A stretch of 64,000 nucleotides of DNA from NCBI GenBank assembly GCA_022747635.1, contig JAKTNV010000067.1, positions 1,532,501 through 1,596,500 on the forward strand, in the 5' to 3' direction. The position numbers and the translations under genes were made by a program. The notes below the pieces were generated by a model. It was given only the letters and a program-made list of their open reading frames with translations. It did no database searches and had not been told where the DNA came from. Position 1 is the first letter of the stretch. Every line of letters begins with the position of its first letter. The DNA is from Hetaerina americana (taxonomy: Eukaryota > Arthropoda > Insecta > Odonata > Calopterygidae). Below are positions 33,242 through 45,316 of this stretch, in pieces.

Positions 33242-35830
33242 CCCCGGATTACAACGTTGACGTGATGGAAGGGCTTGTGCGTTCCGTTGACCCCTAGAGC
33301 TGTGCTGGCGGCAGTAATAAGAGTTGCTCCTGGTAGGGTCACCCATGCCAGATAAGTCGAAGGTTAGGAGCCAGACGAAAGGTACTCCACGGAGCATCTG
33401 TTCCTCAGTGAGGCGGCTGCAATGACGTCTGACCCCAGTGGGGCGGCCAGTAAGTGATGGTGTCACGTGAAAAACATTATTGAGGAAGGCATCCGGAAAC
33501 CACCTCCATTATAATTCCCAAGATAATTATGATGGACAATACGGAGATTTTGAGTCCTGGCAACTACGGGGCTCGGCCCAATCGGCCGTGTGTCGTGCCC
33601 GGCAGCGGGTGAGGCAAGGCTTCCGCGGTCGTCATCCCACGAAACCCTTGCAAGGGAAAAACAGCAGCAGAGGGACAGAAGACGCAGGAGAAGAAGAACA
33701 AATGAGTTAGAATAGGAACGTGGAATGTTAGGACAATGCTGAGGACAGGGTAACTCGAGAATATTAAGCGAGAGATGGAAAGGGGAAATATAGATATTTT
33801 AGGTCTATGCGAGGTGAGATGGAAGGATAGCGGGGATTACTGGAGTGATAATTATAGAATAATATACAGCGGCGGGGACAGGATATACGATCAGTTAGAG
33901 GACATAATCGTGTGAGTCCCCGCTGGGAAACATTTGATAGTGATGGGGGATGGGAATGCGACGCTAGGCGAAGGAAGAGATGGTATTGAGGTGGGGGACA
34001 ACGGTTTAGGCATGGGTAATGACCGCGGGGAGAAAGCAGTTGAGATCTGCAGAAGACAGGGGTTAGTCATCACCAACACTTGGTTAAGACACCACAAAAG
34101 ACGCAGGTATACATGGAAAATGCCAGGTGACTCAGAAAGGTACCAGCTAGATTATATCCTGGTTAGACACAGGTTTAGGAACAGTGTGATAAATTCGCAC
34201 AGCTTCCCGGGAGCGGATGCGGACTCAGACCACAACTTAGTTGTTACGAAATGTAGTGTCCGTTTCAAAAAGATTAGGCAGGGGCGGCGAGTTAGAAAAT
34301 GAAATGTAGAAGAATTACATGGTTTGAAAAGGAAGGAGTACAAACAGGCGGTAGAGGAAATCATGGAGGATGGTAAAGAGCTTAGCACTATCGAAGAAAA
34401 ATGGGAAAGTATCAAGAAAGGATTATCGAAAGCCGCAAAAGGCACTATTGGAACCATTTACGCTAAAAGGACTAGGAAACCATGGATCACGGATGAAATG
34501 ATTACAAAGATGGACGAGCGGAGAAAATGGAAGAATGTAAACACGGAGTTAGGCAAAATTAAATACAAAGAATTAAACAATAAATTGTGGCGGGCAACAT
34601 ATGAAGCAAAAGAAGCATGGTAGAAGACGCAGTGCGAGGACATGGAAAGTCTGCTGAGAAAGGGTGAAATTGGTGCGCTGTACAGCAAAGTAAAATCTTT
34701 ATCGGGAAGTAAGAAAGGGAGATCTATGCTAACAGTTAGAGATAAGGCGGGTAAGGTAATAGTTGACACAAGAAAGATCCAAGAGGGATGGAAGGAATAT
34801 ATAGAAGAACTGTAGAGTAATGAACTTCGACCAACAAAGTTAGGCCTTGAAAAGGAATATCACTTAGAGGAAGATAGCTTAGGTCCAGACATACAAGATT
34901 ATTTGATAGAAAGGGCATTAAGGGAGATGAAATTAATAAGGCCGTGGGGGTGGAAAACATTCCTGCGGAACTATGGAAATGTTTAGGAAAATGTGGGAGG
35001 AAGATACTTTATGGGCTGATTCGCAGTATCTATGAGGAAGGAATCCGGCCGGAAGACTTTGTGAGTTCAGTTTTAGTTCCTATTCCGAAATAGGTAAAGG
35101 CTACATTATATGAGGACTACAGGACAATAACTTTGATATCCCACGCAGCTTAAGTTGTTCTCAGGATCATAAACAAAAGGATAGAGAGAAGGGCAAATGA
35201 TTACTTCGGGGATGATCAGTTTGGGTTTAGGAAAGGGGGAGGTACGCGTGATGCCATTGCAGTAATGAGAATATTAATCGAGAGGCATATAGAAAAAAAC
35301 CATGAGGTAGTTGCCTGTTTCGTAGATTTCGAAAAAGCGTTTGACAGTGTGAATTGGGAAGAACTAATGAGTATTCTGCAGAGATTAGGAATAGATTGGA
35401 GGGAAAGGAGGCAAATCCGCAACCTGTGCATGTCTCTGACTGCTCGGGTACGAGTGGGGAACGGGGAGTCCGGATGGGCTGTGTTAGGAAGAGGGGAAGG
35501 GCAGGGTTGCCCATTATCACCGTTGCTGTTCAACCTGTATGCAGAGGAAATGATTTAAGAGGCGTGGGAAGAACTGGAGGTAGGCATGAAAGTGGGCGGG
35601 GAATTCGTAAAATCAGTTAGGTTTGCTGATGCCATGCTTTAGTTTGTCGGTCAGCATAGGGGTTGCAAGCATTGCTGAGTGAATTGGATATCCAGGGCGA
35701 CAAGTACGGGATGAGAATCAATATTAATAAAACAAAGGTTAAGCGGTTTTCTAGAAAGAAAAAGGCTAATCTAAACATTAAAATAGGAGGGCTAAATAAG
35801 GAAATACTGCGTTGTAATGGAATAATGAAT
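33238..35830 (+). mobile_element. RTE-like non-LTR retrotransposon, copy R-2 (dead)
   Basis: Plus-strand copy spanning the conserved leader, endonuclease, linker and reverse transcriptase. About 175 bp of the endonuclease present in copy R-3 are deleted near 33872. The copy stops resembling an element near 35830 with no recognised 3' tail. Confidence 0.85.
33765..35810 (+). pseudogene. RTE endonuclease-reverse transcriptase pseudogene (R-2)
   Basis: Fragments in order: RGNIDILGLCEVRWK-like start (33780-33840), then after the deletion VMGDGNATLGEGRDG and QLDYILVRHRF (33934-34302). SDHNLVV and linker peptides to 34620 follow. RT motifs then appear: VVACFVDFEKAFDSVNW (about 35310-35357) and GQGCPLSPLLFNLYAEEM (35265-35558). 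The catalytic FADD reads FADA followed by a stop (35622-35642). Multiple stops, a GDWN-to-GDGN change and the FADA box show it is dead. Confidence 0.85.
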
Positions 35831-38240
35831 ATAAGATATATTAGCGGAATTGAAATCTTTAAGTTCTTCACAAGGAATTGTGCAGTTGGAATAATTTTAC
35901 TTGCGATGACATTTAAGAGTAAATTATATTCAGTTTACCTGATAACTTCACTTGAAGACGCCCATTAATACATTTGTTAACGCCTTACGGAAGTGAACAC
36001 TCCCGCAATTGACTTAATTTTAAAAGCTTTAGACTGTATGATCGCGTAGATAAAAGGGATCGCACTTTTCTGTGCCAAGTGTTTTATAGGCATGAGTCAC
36101 CTTGATTGGTCTGCGGTTGAAATAGTAAAACACTTCACGCTATGAAATACAGACCTGCGAAAGAGTGATTCATCATTCTCTCGTTAGTGCAGCGAAATTC
36201 TTATTTAATTACACTGGCGGCCCAAGTAAATACTGTTACTTCAAAATATGCTCTCGTAAATTATTTCTGTATTCGACCCATGCTCAGGCGGCGCTATCAC
36301 CTAATTCACTTCGTAATAATAAAAGTAACCTCCGGTAAAAGCTGTAATTTTAATTTTCTCGCGTACACAGATTGGGTTTTTTCCGTTTCATTTTTTAAGA
36401 GTTGAGTTTGGCAAACGAACTTTGGAATTACGTCATTTAACGAAACATCGTTAATAATCCTCGGATTGACGCATCAATGCTTTATTGTGGCCACCACTGC
36501 CCTTGATTGTTAATAATTGTCCACAAGTAACGGTAAATGTTGTCGGTGAAATATTCCGTAATTAACGAAATAAATTTTGTATTTGAGTGATTATCACGAA
36601 TTAATCATATTTGAAGTTGCGTTCACCTATAATTATTTTCCTTTTATTCATAGCTAATCAATGGTATGATGATTCCTAAATATAAGTATACCTATATGCG
36701 GTTTAATTATCCCTTTTAAGGTGACTTACTTCTTGGGTGAATGTAATCATTTATGTTTAATTTCTACTTGTTTGACTACCATTGCTTCGGGTGAATAACT
36801 TGAAGAGTCGAAAATGAATACGAGCATATCTCAGCTATTCATTTAGTAGTTCTTGATCGTAAAGGATAAAATGGGAAGGGAACCAAAGAGACGCGTCATC
36901 ATTGGAGGGGCATCAGGCAGTACATACGTCCACGATGAATCTCATCTCACTCCCATTAAGATGTTTGCTTCGGTCACCATTATCTTGGCGTGAAAATTAT
37001 TATCCCCACTCGCGAAATTTTTTTATCTTTACCTTCTACATTGAAGATCAGTTTGACTGCCGTCAACCTTTTCCTTTGCAGCCGTGGATAAATTCAGTCA
37101 TTTTGCCGCGTTAGTTTTCTTTCCACTTTAATCCCGAGCGGGCACCCGACGAACCGCGGGCGAATGGCGCTCATGTGCGCCGAGAAGTAGCGCAGCAGAT
37201 TGATGACGCTTCATGACTAGCCAAGTGCAGGGTGTTAGTTTATTGGTATATTACACGTTATATCCACGTGCTCGTGAATCGGTGTTTACCGTAAGAGACT
37301 TTCTCTCTCGAATCTGCACTCCACTCCGTTGTATCCTTCCTTTTGTGACGGCCTTAGTAGTATTTTCCGTGTATTTTGAGAATCTTATCGCTTGTGTGTT
37401 GAGGAAAGGTTATAGGTATTAGATAGCACTTTCAGTTAAGTCTACAATTCACCATAAATTTAATTCAAGGCTTAATTAAATACGTAGGTGCCTAAGTTCA
37501 GCTGAATACCTAATCGTCAACTGATAGGTACAAGTAAATTCCCTCTTTTATATCCAAAGTGGTTGACGACACATCCCTGTGTTGGGATGAAACAGTACCT
37601 ACGTAGATTTTTTGTAATAACTCATTAAAAATAAAACGAAAAACTCACAAATGACTTGGAGATTGATGAATTCTGTCTCTGTGAGGGAAAATTGTATAGA
37701 GAGTCTAATTTTACTGCTTTTCGTGGTGTATAAAAAAGAATAACATTTTCACTTTTAATCCAACGTAAAACAAATCTTATCCTAAAATGGAATCTGATTA
37801 AGATTATGCGTTGATTCTGTGTAGATGTTTCATGAAGTTTCAATAAGGAATTAGTTAGGATAGTTATTTAACGGCCTGATTAGAAAGAACTAAAGAGATG
37901 AACTGATTCAGAGTTTATATTTCGCTCATACCTAGTGTATGAGAAGATTTGTTCAAATTATGAATGTTTTAAATCAATATGTTTTCAAATCAATAATTCT
38001 ATGGATCCTAAAATAGAAAATTGGAACCATACCTAATAACGTGATCATCTTCTGAATTAGAACTCTCTTCTCCTCACTCGATAAAATACCCACAAAGTTT
38101 TTATGAACCAAAACTATATCTCTGACTATCAATATAGATTATTATAATAGTTAAATATTATTATCCTTAGATATGACTGAAAGGGTTGCGCTCTCTTTTA
38201 GAAGACGAAATTGTAAAAGAAAAACTTTTTCAGCCAAACA
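35831..38240. other. Unannotated AT-rich DNA
   Basis: 2.4 kb with no credible coding frame, terminal repeat or RNA gene. Confidence 0.35.
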
Positions 38241-39760
38241 AAGTTTAACTTAGGTGCCCGAAGACGTCAGCGGAATGAAACCGGAGACATATCTCGCACC
38301 CTTTTCGCACCCTCGTCTCTCACGCACTAGTCCACAAAATGTCTGCATTCGTCGAGCATCGAAGCCGGAACGCGAGAGGGAAGTCGTGCGCGCCCAAAGC
38401 ACACCCGTGGATCTCACCTCTATTTTTATTATATTTTCCTCTCTTTCGCGGGACGTTGGCACCAATTAGTTGCGTGGCCCGATCTCCAAGCATCGGCGTT
38501 CCCCCAAACCCTCCGCCCGCCCCGCCCATCCTCCCCTCCTATTCCCCTCCGGTCCCGGAATTCCGCGAATGCCCACCTTGCTGATTCATCTCGGATCGCG
38601 GGGCAGCACCGGGGAGGGCTCGATGATCGATGGATTCCGACCGGGCCGGGGGAAAAGTGCCCAATGGCGTGCGTCCCTTTGAAAATCGCGCCATCCCGCG
38701 AGAGGGAGAGAAGTGGTTCGTTTCCACGGGCGTGCGTTTTCTCGGTTGCCGCCCGGCGCGCACGCGTGTGCCGGCGAATGCGTGCGTGTGGGCCGAGTTA
38801 ATGAATTTCACCCGTCTCTCAACGCTCTTTGCCTTTGCACACACTTCCACCGTTCTTTCACGTCGTGGATTCGAGGCGGGCTCCAACCGCCCCCCCCCCC
38901 GGCCCCCAATCCCATCCCGCCCCCTCGGGGAACTCCCCGCCATCAGCAAGCAATGCCCCCTCCCTCTCGATCCCTCTCTTTCCACCCCCACGTCCCCTCC
39001 CTCTCGCCCCCTCGGCGATGCTGCTTCACGCACATAATCCTTATTTATGCTTTAACGTCCTAAATAGTTAATATATGCCGGACAAAAGAGCGTCGGGCTA
39101 ATACAATCAATCAATCAATTGCCCTCCTCGAGAATTTGTGGAATGGGGGGGGAATTGGATGGTGCTCGCTCCTTCTTTCCCATTCTTCGTTTTTTTTTCT
39201 CTTTCAATTTTGCTTCCCTCCTTCGCCCCCATCCAAAAAAACCACCCTTTCCCCTTCTTCCCTCCCCCCCCTCCGCCCGGCTCCACCAAAACCCATGTTT
39301 CGCGTTTTTCTCCTCACCTTTGACCTCCATTCATCACACTCTTTTATTCGCCTCTCACTCCTTCCCTCCGCGACCCACAACCCCCTCCTTCAACCTCTTC
39401 AACGCATCACTTTAAACCCCTTCTTGATGCATAGCAAAGTAATATCCCACACGCATTCCTACACACACATGCGCGTGGATGTGTGCGCATGGATATTTGT
39501 ATAGGCTCCTCCTCCGCCCACCCCCCCTCCTCGCCCTCCTCCCTTCGCATCCATTCCTCCCCCTCCTCCGCTGACGCCTCATATCTTCCACGCTTCGCGC
39601 CACTAAACCAACGGACCAAATCGATTAATCCACCACAAACTAACCTCTCTCTCTCTCTCTCCCCCTCCCTTAACCTTTCATAACACACTCGTTCCCGTGG
39701 AATGGGCGGAGGAGGGGGCGATGCGGTTGTGGTGGGTACCATGGTCCCGGGCGAAGGCGA
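38240..39760. other. GC/CpG-rich, pyrimidine-skewed island
   Basis: The longest CpG-rich block after the first one. C/T runs occur at 38500-38560, 38890-39020, 39210-39270 and 39510-39570, and TC repeats at 39645-39670. Overlapping frames on both strands are compositional. Candidate CpG-island promoter of a gene lying outside the window. Confidence 0.5.
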
Positions 39761-40054
39761 TACCCGTCAGCTGTGTCACCCGCCTCCAGCCATCGGAGTC
39801 GCCTTCCTCTCATTGCGAATTTGTAGTGTACGATGTCCCGGCTGTCGCCCCTGCAATTCAAAGCTGCCTCGAAACGGACGGGCGTTGAAATTCAAGGCGA
39901 AACTTCCGTTAACGCGGAATCACTTGCTTCATCTGTGGAAGGGGGGATAAAGAGCGATTACTGTTTGATACGTCTGTTATGCGTCGAAACCGGTAGTACT
40001 TTAATAAAGTTTTTTTTGCGTGAACAAAAGGAAAAATTGTTACCAAATGAATGA

Positions 40055-40700
40055 CATATTATTAATATGTTAACCAATTACAGTACTTGTAATTCATGGT
40101 GCACGTGTTATAGTCTACATTTAGCCCATTCTACGCTTGCCCAAATGGATGCGTTGTTCTATTAATTGAACCTTGCGTCGCAATGTAATTTTCTTTGAAA
40201 ACAAAAGTTTTTTCGTGTTGTTTTCAATCTTGTTGTGAATGGTATCGATGGAAGAGGCGAAACGGAATTGAGTTCTCAAATTCAGCCTGAGGAAGAGCAC
40301 CAAAAGAGCACGAGATGGTGCTGCGCGCTTGTGATGCATCGGAGTTGATATTTAACTTACGAGTGACATTTTATTGACATTTTTACCTAATTACAATGCT
40401 TATTACTCAGAATGGTTACATTCAAGCGTTATAGATTACATGTAGTCTATTTTAACTATTTAATAATTTTACTCTACGCCGGCACATGTGGGCACGTTGT
40501 ATTTTTGCTTGAGCCCTTCGCCGTAATGTAATTTTCCGGTGAGCTTTGAAAATAAAAGTTTTTTTCGTATTGTTTTCAATTTTATTGTGAGTGGAATCGA
40601 TGGAAGAGGTAAAACGGAATTGCGTTTTCAAATATCAGTCCGGTTAAGAGCACAAAAAATCCATGATGGTACTACGTGCTTGGGATGCATAGGGGTGGGG
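40055..40700. repeat. Diverged tandem duplication, unit about 330 bp
   Basis: The unit at about 40060-40345 resembles about 40385-40690. Shared blocks in order are a TTACAGTACTTG/TTACAATGCTTA block, TAATTTTC then AAAAGTTTTTTCGT, TTGTTTTCAAT, ATCGATGGAAGAGG, AAACGGAATTG, AAGAGCAC, and GTGCTTG.GATGCAT. Identity looks like roughly three quarters by eye. Parts resemble decayed Penelope terminal repeats (CTGAGGA, then AGCACC/GGTGCT in unit 1), but this is uncertain. Confidence 0.6.
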
Positions 40701-40729
40701 ACGTCCTGGTTGCTGCGGTGAGACGACCT

Positions 40730-41060
40730 CTTCTTTCACCAATTTGATCAACTTCTAACGTCCGTGCACCGAGGCCCTCCTTTCGCTCGCATCGAACAAA
40801 AGGTTGGGGAGTGAGGGAGGAGGGGTTGATTCTCGGACGCCGTCAGAGCCAGCCCGCGCCGAAATGGGCTCACGCGGGGGGGTCACACTAATTAGCTTTC
40901 CCTCTGACGGATAGCGCGCCGCACTTTCCGATTTCCCAGGGCGGACGCGCCCGGCCCCGCCGTCTCTTTGACTCCGGTCCGGCGACTCGTCCTCGTCTCT
41001 CTCTATACTCTCTCTCTGCTGCAATCGAATCGCCTTTGTTGAAAGAACCCAATTTTTCAA
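40730..41060. other. Short GC-rich patch
   Basis: CpG-rich block with a TCTCTC run (40995-41015). No gene supported; frames on the minus strand look compositional. Confidence 0.35.
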
Positions 41061-41739
41061 TGAAAAATTCCAATTTTTTGGACCTAGCGTTCATGGTAAA
41101 AATTATCATAACAGGAGGAGCTATATCGCATTTATCCTCTTAAAAGAAAAATATTCCACCCTTTTAGACGGTTTTACGTTACTCACCATGATGAATCTTC
41201 CAATTTTTATCTTCACTCACCGATAAAAATGTAAAAACATCGATTCCGTAGGAATAAATACTTTTTTCAGTGGAAAACGGCGGAGGCTTTTCCTTTCATT
41301 CATTACTAATCGGCTCCACTATGTCAGCCCTGACACGCTATTATCCATTCGAAAAATTCTCAATCCAACTCATTGGCTCACACGATGTTATTGTAGCCAA
41401 ATTTGTCAATTAACTGCTCTAGTAAGGGACAAATGGAAAGTGATCAGATGAGCATTTGAGGTGACGTAAGTTAAACATTAGATATATAAAAGTTATAACA
41501 CTCATTGTAGTCTCGAATGAATGCGATGAAAAAAACTTTTGAAGTAAATCGATGGTCTAAGTAGAAATATATGTGAATGTTTACCGAAATTTTTATGAAG
41601 GAGCCTAGCGCTGTGTTTTTTCAAATCTTGGCCTCCGTAGAAAGGGGATTAGCTACGACTGGAGGTTTTTGAAATACGGGTATAGCGGGGGATGGAAAGT
41701 AGGCGGACATCAGGCGTAGGCAACAAAAAAATATGGGTG

Positions 41740-42000
41740 GGAAAGTAAGAGGCAGAGCTTCGACTGGAGACCATGGGATCTGGGGTTCAAATCATGTTGA
41801 GTTATTTGGACGCCCCCAGGTAACCCCGAGATGTGTGATTTTTCTGGGTAACAGAGCTTTCTTGGAAACGTCAGGTGGTATATAGAAAAGAAGTGACCTC
41901 CGTATCTCGAATGCGTGGATTTAACATGTCGTTGGGCTTTATGCCAGTGAACTCTACAATTAGCTATCGAGCCGACCTTGGGGTTCAACACTGGTGTAGG
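41740..42000 (+). repeat. Possible tRNA-headed SINE
   Basis: GAGGCAGAGCTTCGACTGG (box A-like) is followed about 30 bp later by GGGGTTCAAATC (box B-like), then a body of about 200 bp without coding potential. Only one copy is seen in the window, so the SINE assignment is tentative. Confidence 0.3.
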
Positions 42001-43834
42001 TCATAAAAAGTGGACGGGCGGGGATAGACTTCGAGGCAGCAGGATGTTAAAGGTTTCGATGCGAAGGAGACCGTTCAGCGGGTAAAGAGGGAGGGCGAGA
42101 GCCGACATGAAAGAAAGCTGGTGAGAATATTGAGATACCGGAAGGAAGAAATTTCATCTATTTATCTTGGCTACAAACCGATGATAATAGGATGGATTAA
42201 AAATAAATTGTCTGTTATACATGAAGCAGATTAGTCAAGAAATAAATATAATATTCACATGGACAAGCAGTGAAGATTGTGTGCATATACGTACATGCGT
42301 TTGCTCAGCGGCCAGAGGATTAAACTTTATAGTCTAAAAAAATCCCGTAATTATATATTCATATTTGTAATGATAAATCTATTTCAGGTCAAAGTACAGA
42401 TTACAACAAAACATTTATCAATAGCTGTAGGCCAACGGACAGAGCTGCACGAGGGCGATGGTTATTTAGGAAACAGGACCACGTAAACATTCTATTTCTC
42501 ACGTATCGAGAAGAAGTACTTTGTTGATGATAGGTGTCGGATAAATTATGCTAACGATCACATAGAAAATAATCCTTAAATCTCTTAAATCAATCACATT
42601 TATTCGACTCAAAAGATTTTCTCTGACGCACTGTGGGGATATCGGCGCACCTTTCATCAATGCTTCAAGTGGACTAATATCCCCGGGTCCTGCTTCGGTT
42701 ACCGATTTATTAAATAGAAATGGAGTTCGATTAATGTCTTGTCATTTCTTTTCCTTCGCTCAAGTATCGCGAATCATCCCCGCACTACGGTCTGCTCTTT
42801 ACGCGCGAGTTGGACGGCCCAAGGGCTAACGACTTGCCACTCTTCGTCTGAGCAAACTATTTGCCTTTGAGTTGCCATTTGTTTTGCCCCTCGGCATGGG
42901 CGTCGACAATAAATGGGCTCGCCGAAAAAACCCTTGGGGATATCACAGGTCGTGACTCTATTGCAGGGAGACCGGGACTTAGAGACTGACTTCATGTCGA
43001 CACAGTTGGCACGGAATTGGATAAAATCTCATGGAAAATCTTGATGCTTGCGTGTGGCTTATGCAAGCAGCAATGGTGTTGGATATTGGAGAACAAGTAC
43101 TTCCTATTATCCCTACTGCCGCGTACGGTATTAATTTCACCTTTCAGGTGAATACCCTGTAGGTTACATACGAATCTTCGAGTTCCATCATGCAATTTCG
43201 ATAAAACCCCGATTCCTAATCCTTTAAGTTTAACTTAAGCTTAATTTTGAATGATCGGGTATTCTTTCATACTCAAAGCCATGTAAACTGAAACGTAAAA
43301 CAGTTAAAACTCTACCATTGCCGATGCCTTGCAATTTTCGCGAAATTATTCTTTTGAGCCCAGGAGATGACTTACTCTAAGTTCTTCGACGAAATAACTA
43401 TATTTGAGTTACACATAACAGTTTAAGGTTTAACTTTGTGGAATTTCTTCATTATAAGGGCAAAAAGAAAATTAACACTTCCACAATACTTAAACACTTC
43501 CACTTCTTTATTGTTGAAGTTTTAAGTTTCTTTTTACCCTCATACTTGCGTTGTTGAAAACAAGTTGTTTAGAGAAGGGAGGCACTTTAATGATTCCATT
43601 GTCCTGATTTTAATGACATATTTAAAATTCTGGCTATCCATGTTAATAGAGGGATTGAAAGGGCATAAATCAAAGAATTTACTTTTCTGTCTTCACTTAA
43701 AAACGTTTTATTGTATTTTGATATTCTCTAGTGACCTGGTATTAAATTATAATATTAAAATTTAGATTTCTTGTACTTATAAAATCGGAGCATAAAAAAC
43801 TGTAATTGCACTGAACTTAAAGCTTTATACCTGA

Positions 43835-43835
<1 letters not shown>
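42001..43835. other. Unannotated AT-rich DNA
   Basis: Nothing supportable seen; short frames only. Confidence 0.35.
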
Positions 43836-43837
<2 letters not shown>

Positions 43838-43900
<63 letters not shown>

Positions 43901-44241
43901 ATATATACACTCATTTACTTAGAAACACATATAAGGATAGGAACACACATAAAGCACAAACACAGGAGAAGTGGGGGGCACTTGGTTACATAAATCATCG
44001 CAGATCTCATTGTAAATTACGTTTCCTGGATAGCTCAAGTGGTTAAGAGCCTCCGCCCGGCAAGCGGAAAGATCCGGAGTTCTTATCACGATCTAGGAAA
44101 TATTTTTTCACTTGTGATCTGCCTGGTTCCGCTTTCCCTACTTCTGTGTTTGTCCTTAGAGTGTGTTCCTATCCCTTTTCCTTTTTATTTTTCTATGTGA
44201 ATGAGTATTTGTTCGCCGTTTGGCGGGATTTCGTGTTTGAA

Positions 44242-44283
<42 letters not shown>
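43838..44283 (+). repeat. SINE-1c in a foldback between two (TA)n arrays
   Basis: (TA)n at about 43838-43908, then the SINE body in reverse orientation (43900-43977). The tRNA-like core follows at 44024-44098, then the body in forward orientation (to about 44250) and (TA)n at 44252-44283. Body copies at 43900-43977 and 44139-44209 are reverse complements. Palindromic arrangement, as at 20113-20405 and 60957-61199. Confidence 0.75.
44024..44098 (+). other. tRNA-like core of SINE-1c
   Basis: TCCTGGATAGCTCAAGTGG, anticodon stem-loop TCCGC-CCGGCAA-GCGGA (a better stem than in SINE-1a) and a degraded box B (GTTCTTATCAC). SINE head, not a functional tRNA. Confidence 0.6.
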
Positions 44284-44288
<5 letters not shown>

Positions 44289-44661
44289 ATTATTATCAGG
44301 TAATCTACCGGTTAAGGTAGGTTTTTGGATGGACACAGCTCCTAAATAAATATTTTGTGACTCCTAGCAAAACACAACATCCTACTCTACATCAGGTCCC
44401 TCTTCATCTCTGTGTAACTTCTTCCTCCCTTCATCCCGTCCAACATCCCTATCCTGTTCCTTCCCTTTCCTCGTTTGCCCAACATTCTCCCCTCTATCAC
44501 ATTCTTCAACATCCCACTGCCGGCCAATACCCCCTTCATCCACTTTTCCTGCCTCCATATGATTTCTCCCAACAAACCCCTCTCCTCGCCCACCATACCA
44601 AGTACTTCCTCGTTTGAAGTATTCTGCATTGTCGGGTTTCACCGCGTCGTTGTTTGATTCA

Positions 44662-44743
44662 GACAACAATTTCGCCGAAGTTGCATTCGGCGTCTTCAGG
44701 TCGAAGATGAGGGACTCGGTTTCAGTTTTTTTCAGTTTTATAG
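44662..44743 (-). promoter_or_regulatory. TATA box and hammerhead-like motif (Penelope terminal-repeat fragment)
   Basis: On the minus strand CTATAAAAC (44743-44735) lies 35-36 bp upstream of CTGAAGA (44699-44693). A 7-bp perfect stem follows (CGCCGAA/TTCGGCG, loop TGCAAC), then GAAAT (44673-44669), TGTT and GTC (44664-44662). It has the same order as the other Penelope motifs here. A C/T-rich tract downstream on this strand's opposite (44400-44600) parallels the one in PLE-C. Confidence 0.5.
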
Positions 44744-45316
44744 GTTTTTATTTCCGTATTAGAACAGTGTACAAGAGATATATAAAATATATGGTGGAAA
44801 CATAACAAAAACAATACGGAAACCCCGTTTTAAGATAGATTCCTCTTCGGGGTGGAAAAAATAAATATGGACAGGGTACAAAGATGATAGCGTTTGCGGA
44901 GAAACCTTTCTTTTCTTTTCAGCGGGAGGGGTGTTGACCCGGCATACACCCAAGGGCGGAGGGAAACCCGTAAAACCTCCGCCAGAGCACCGGAGAAGAG
45001 AGATTGAAAATTTAGAGGGTACATCTACATCTACATCTACTTAATACCCCGCAAGCCGCCGCAAGGGCGTGTGGCGGGGGGTGCTAGGACACCACCCATA
45101 ATTTAGAAAAGAAAAAGAAAAAAAAACCGCATGCAATAACGACAAAATCATATATAAAAAAAAACCTGCCATACATTCATGCATGAACACTTACACCCCA
45201 CACACATGCAAACACTCAAACTACCAACTAACATACACATGCACCTGAAAGTATACCTAACATCTCTATAGTGTTTAATTTTGTTCCGACTTGTAAATTC
45301 AACGTTTTTAATATTT

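Noticed and set aside
32930..33466. Open frames encoding long Tyr-Ile repeats
   Set aside because: Translation of (TA)n microsatellites; also at 43837, 61210 and 62614. No gene evidence.
39960..40020. Fifth hammerhead-like motif near GTCGAAACCGGTAGTA
   Set aside because: The 3' core is plausible, but the 5' core reads TTTGATA and the loop is five bases; too degenerate to call.
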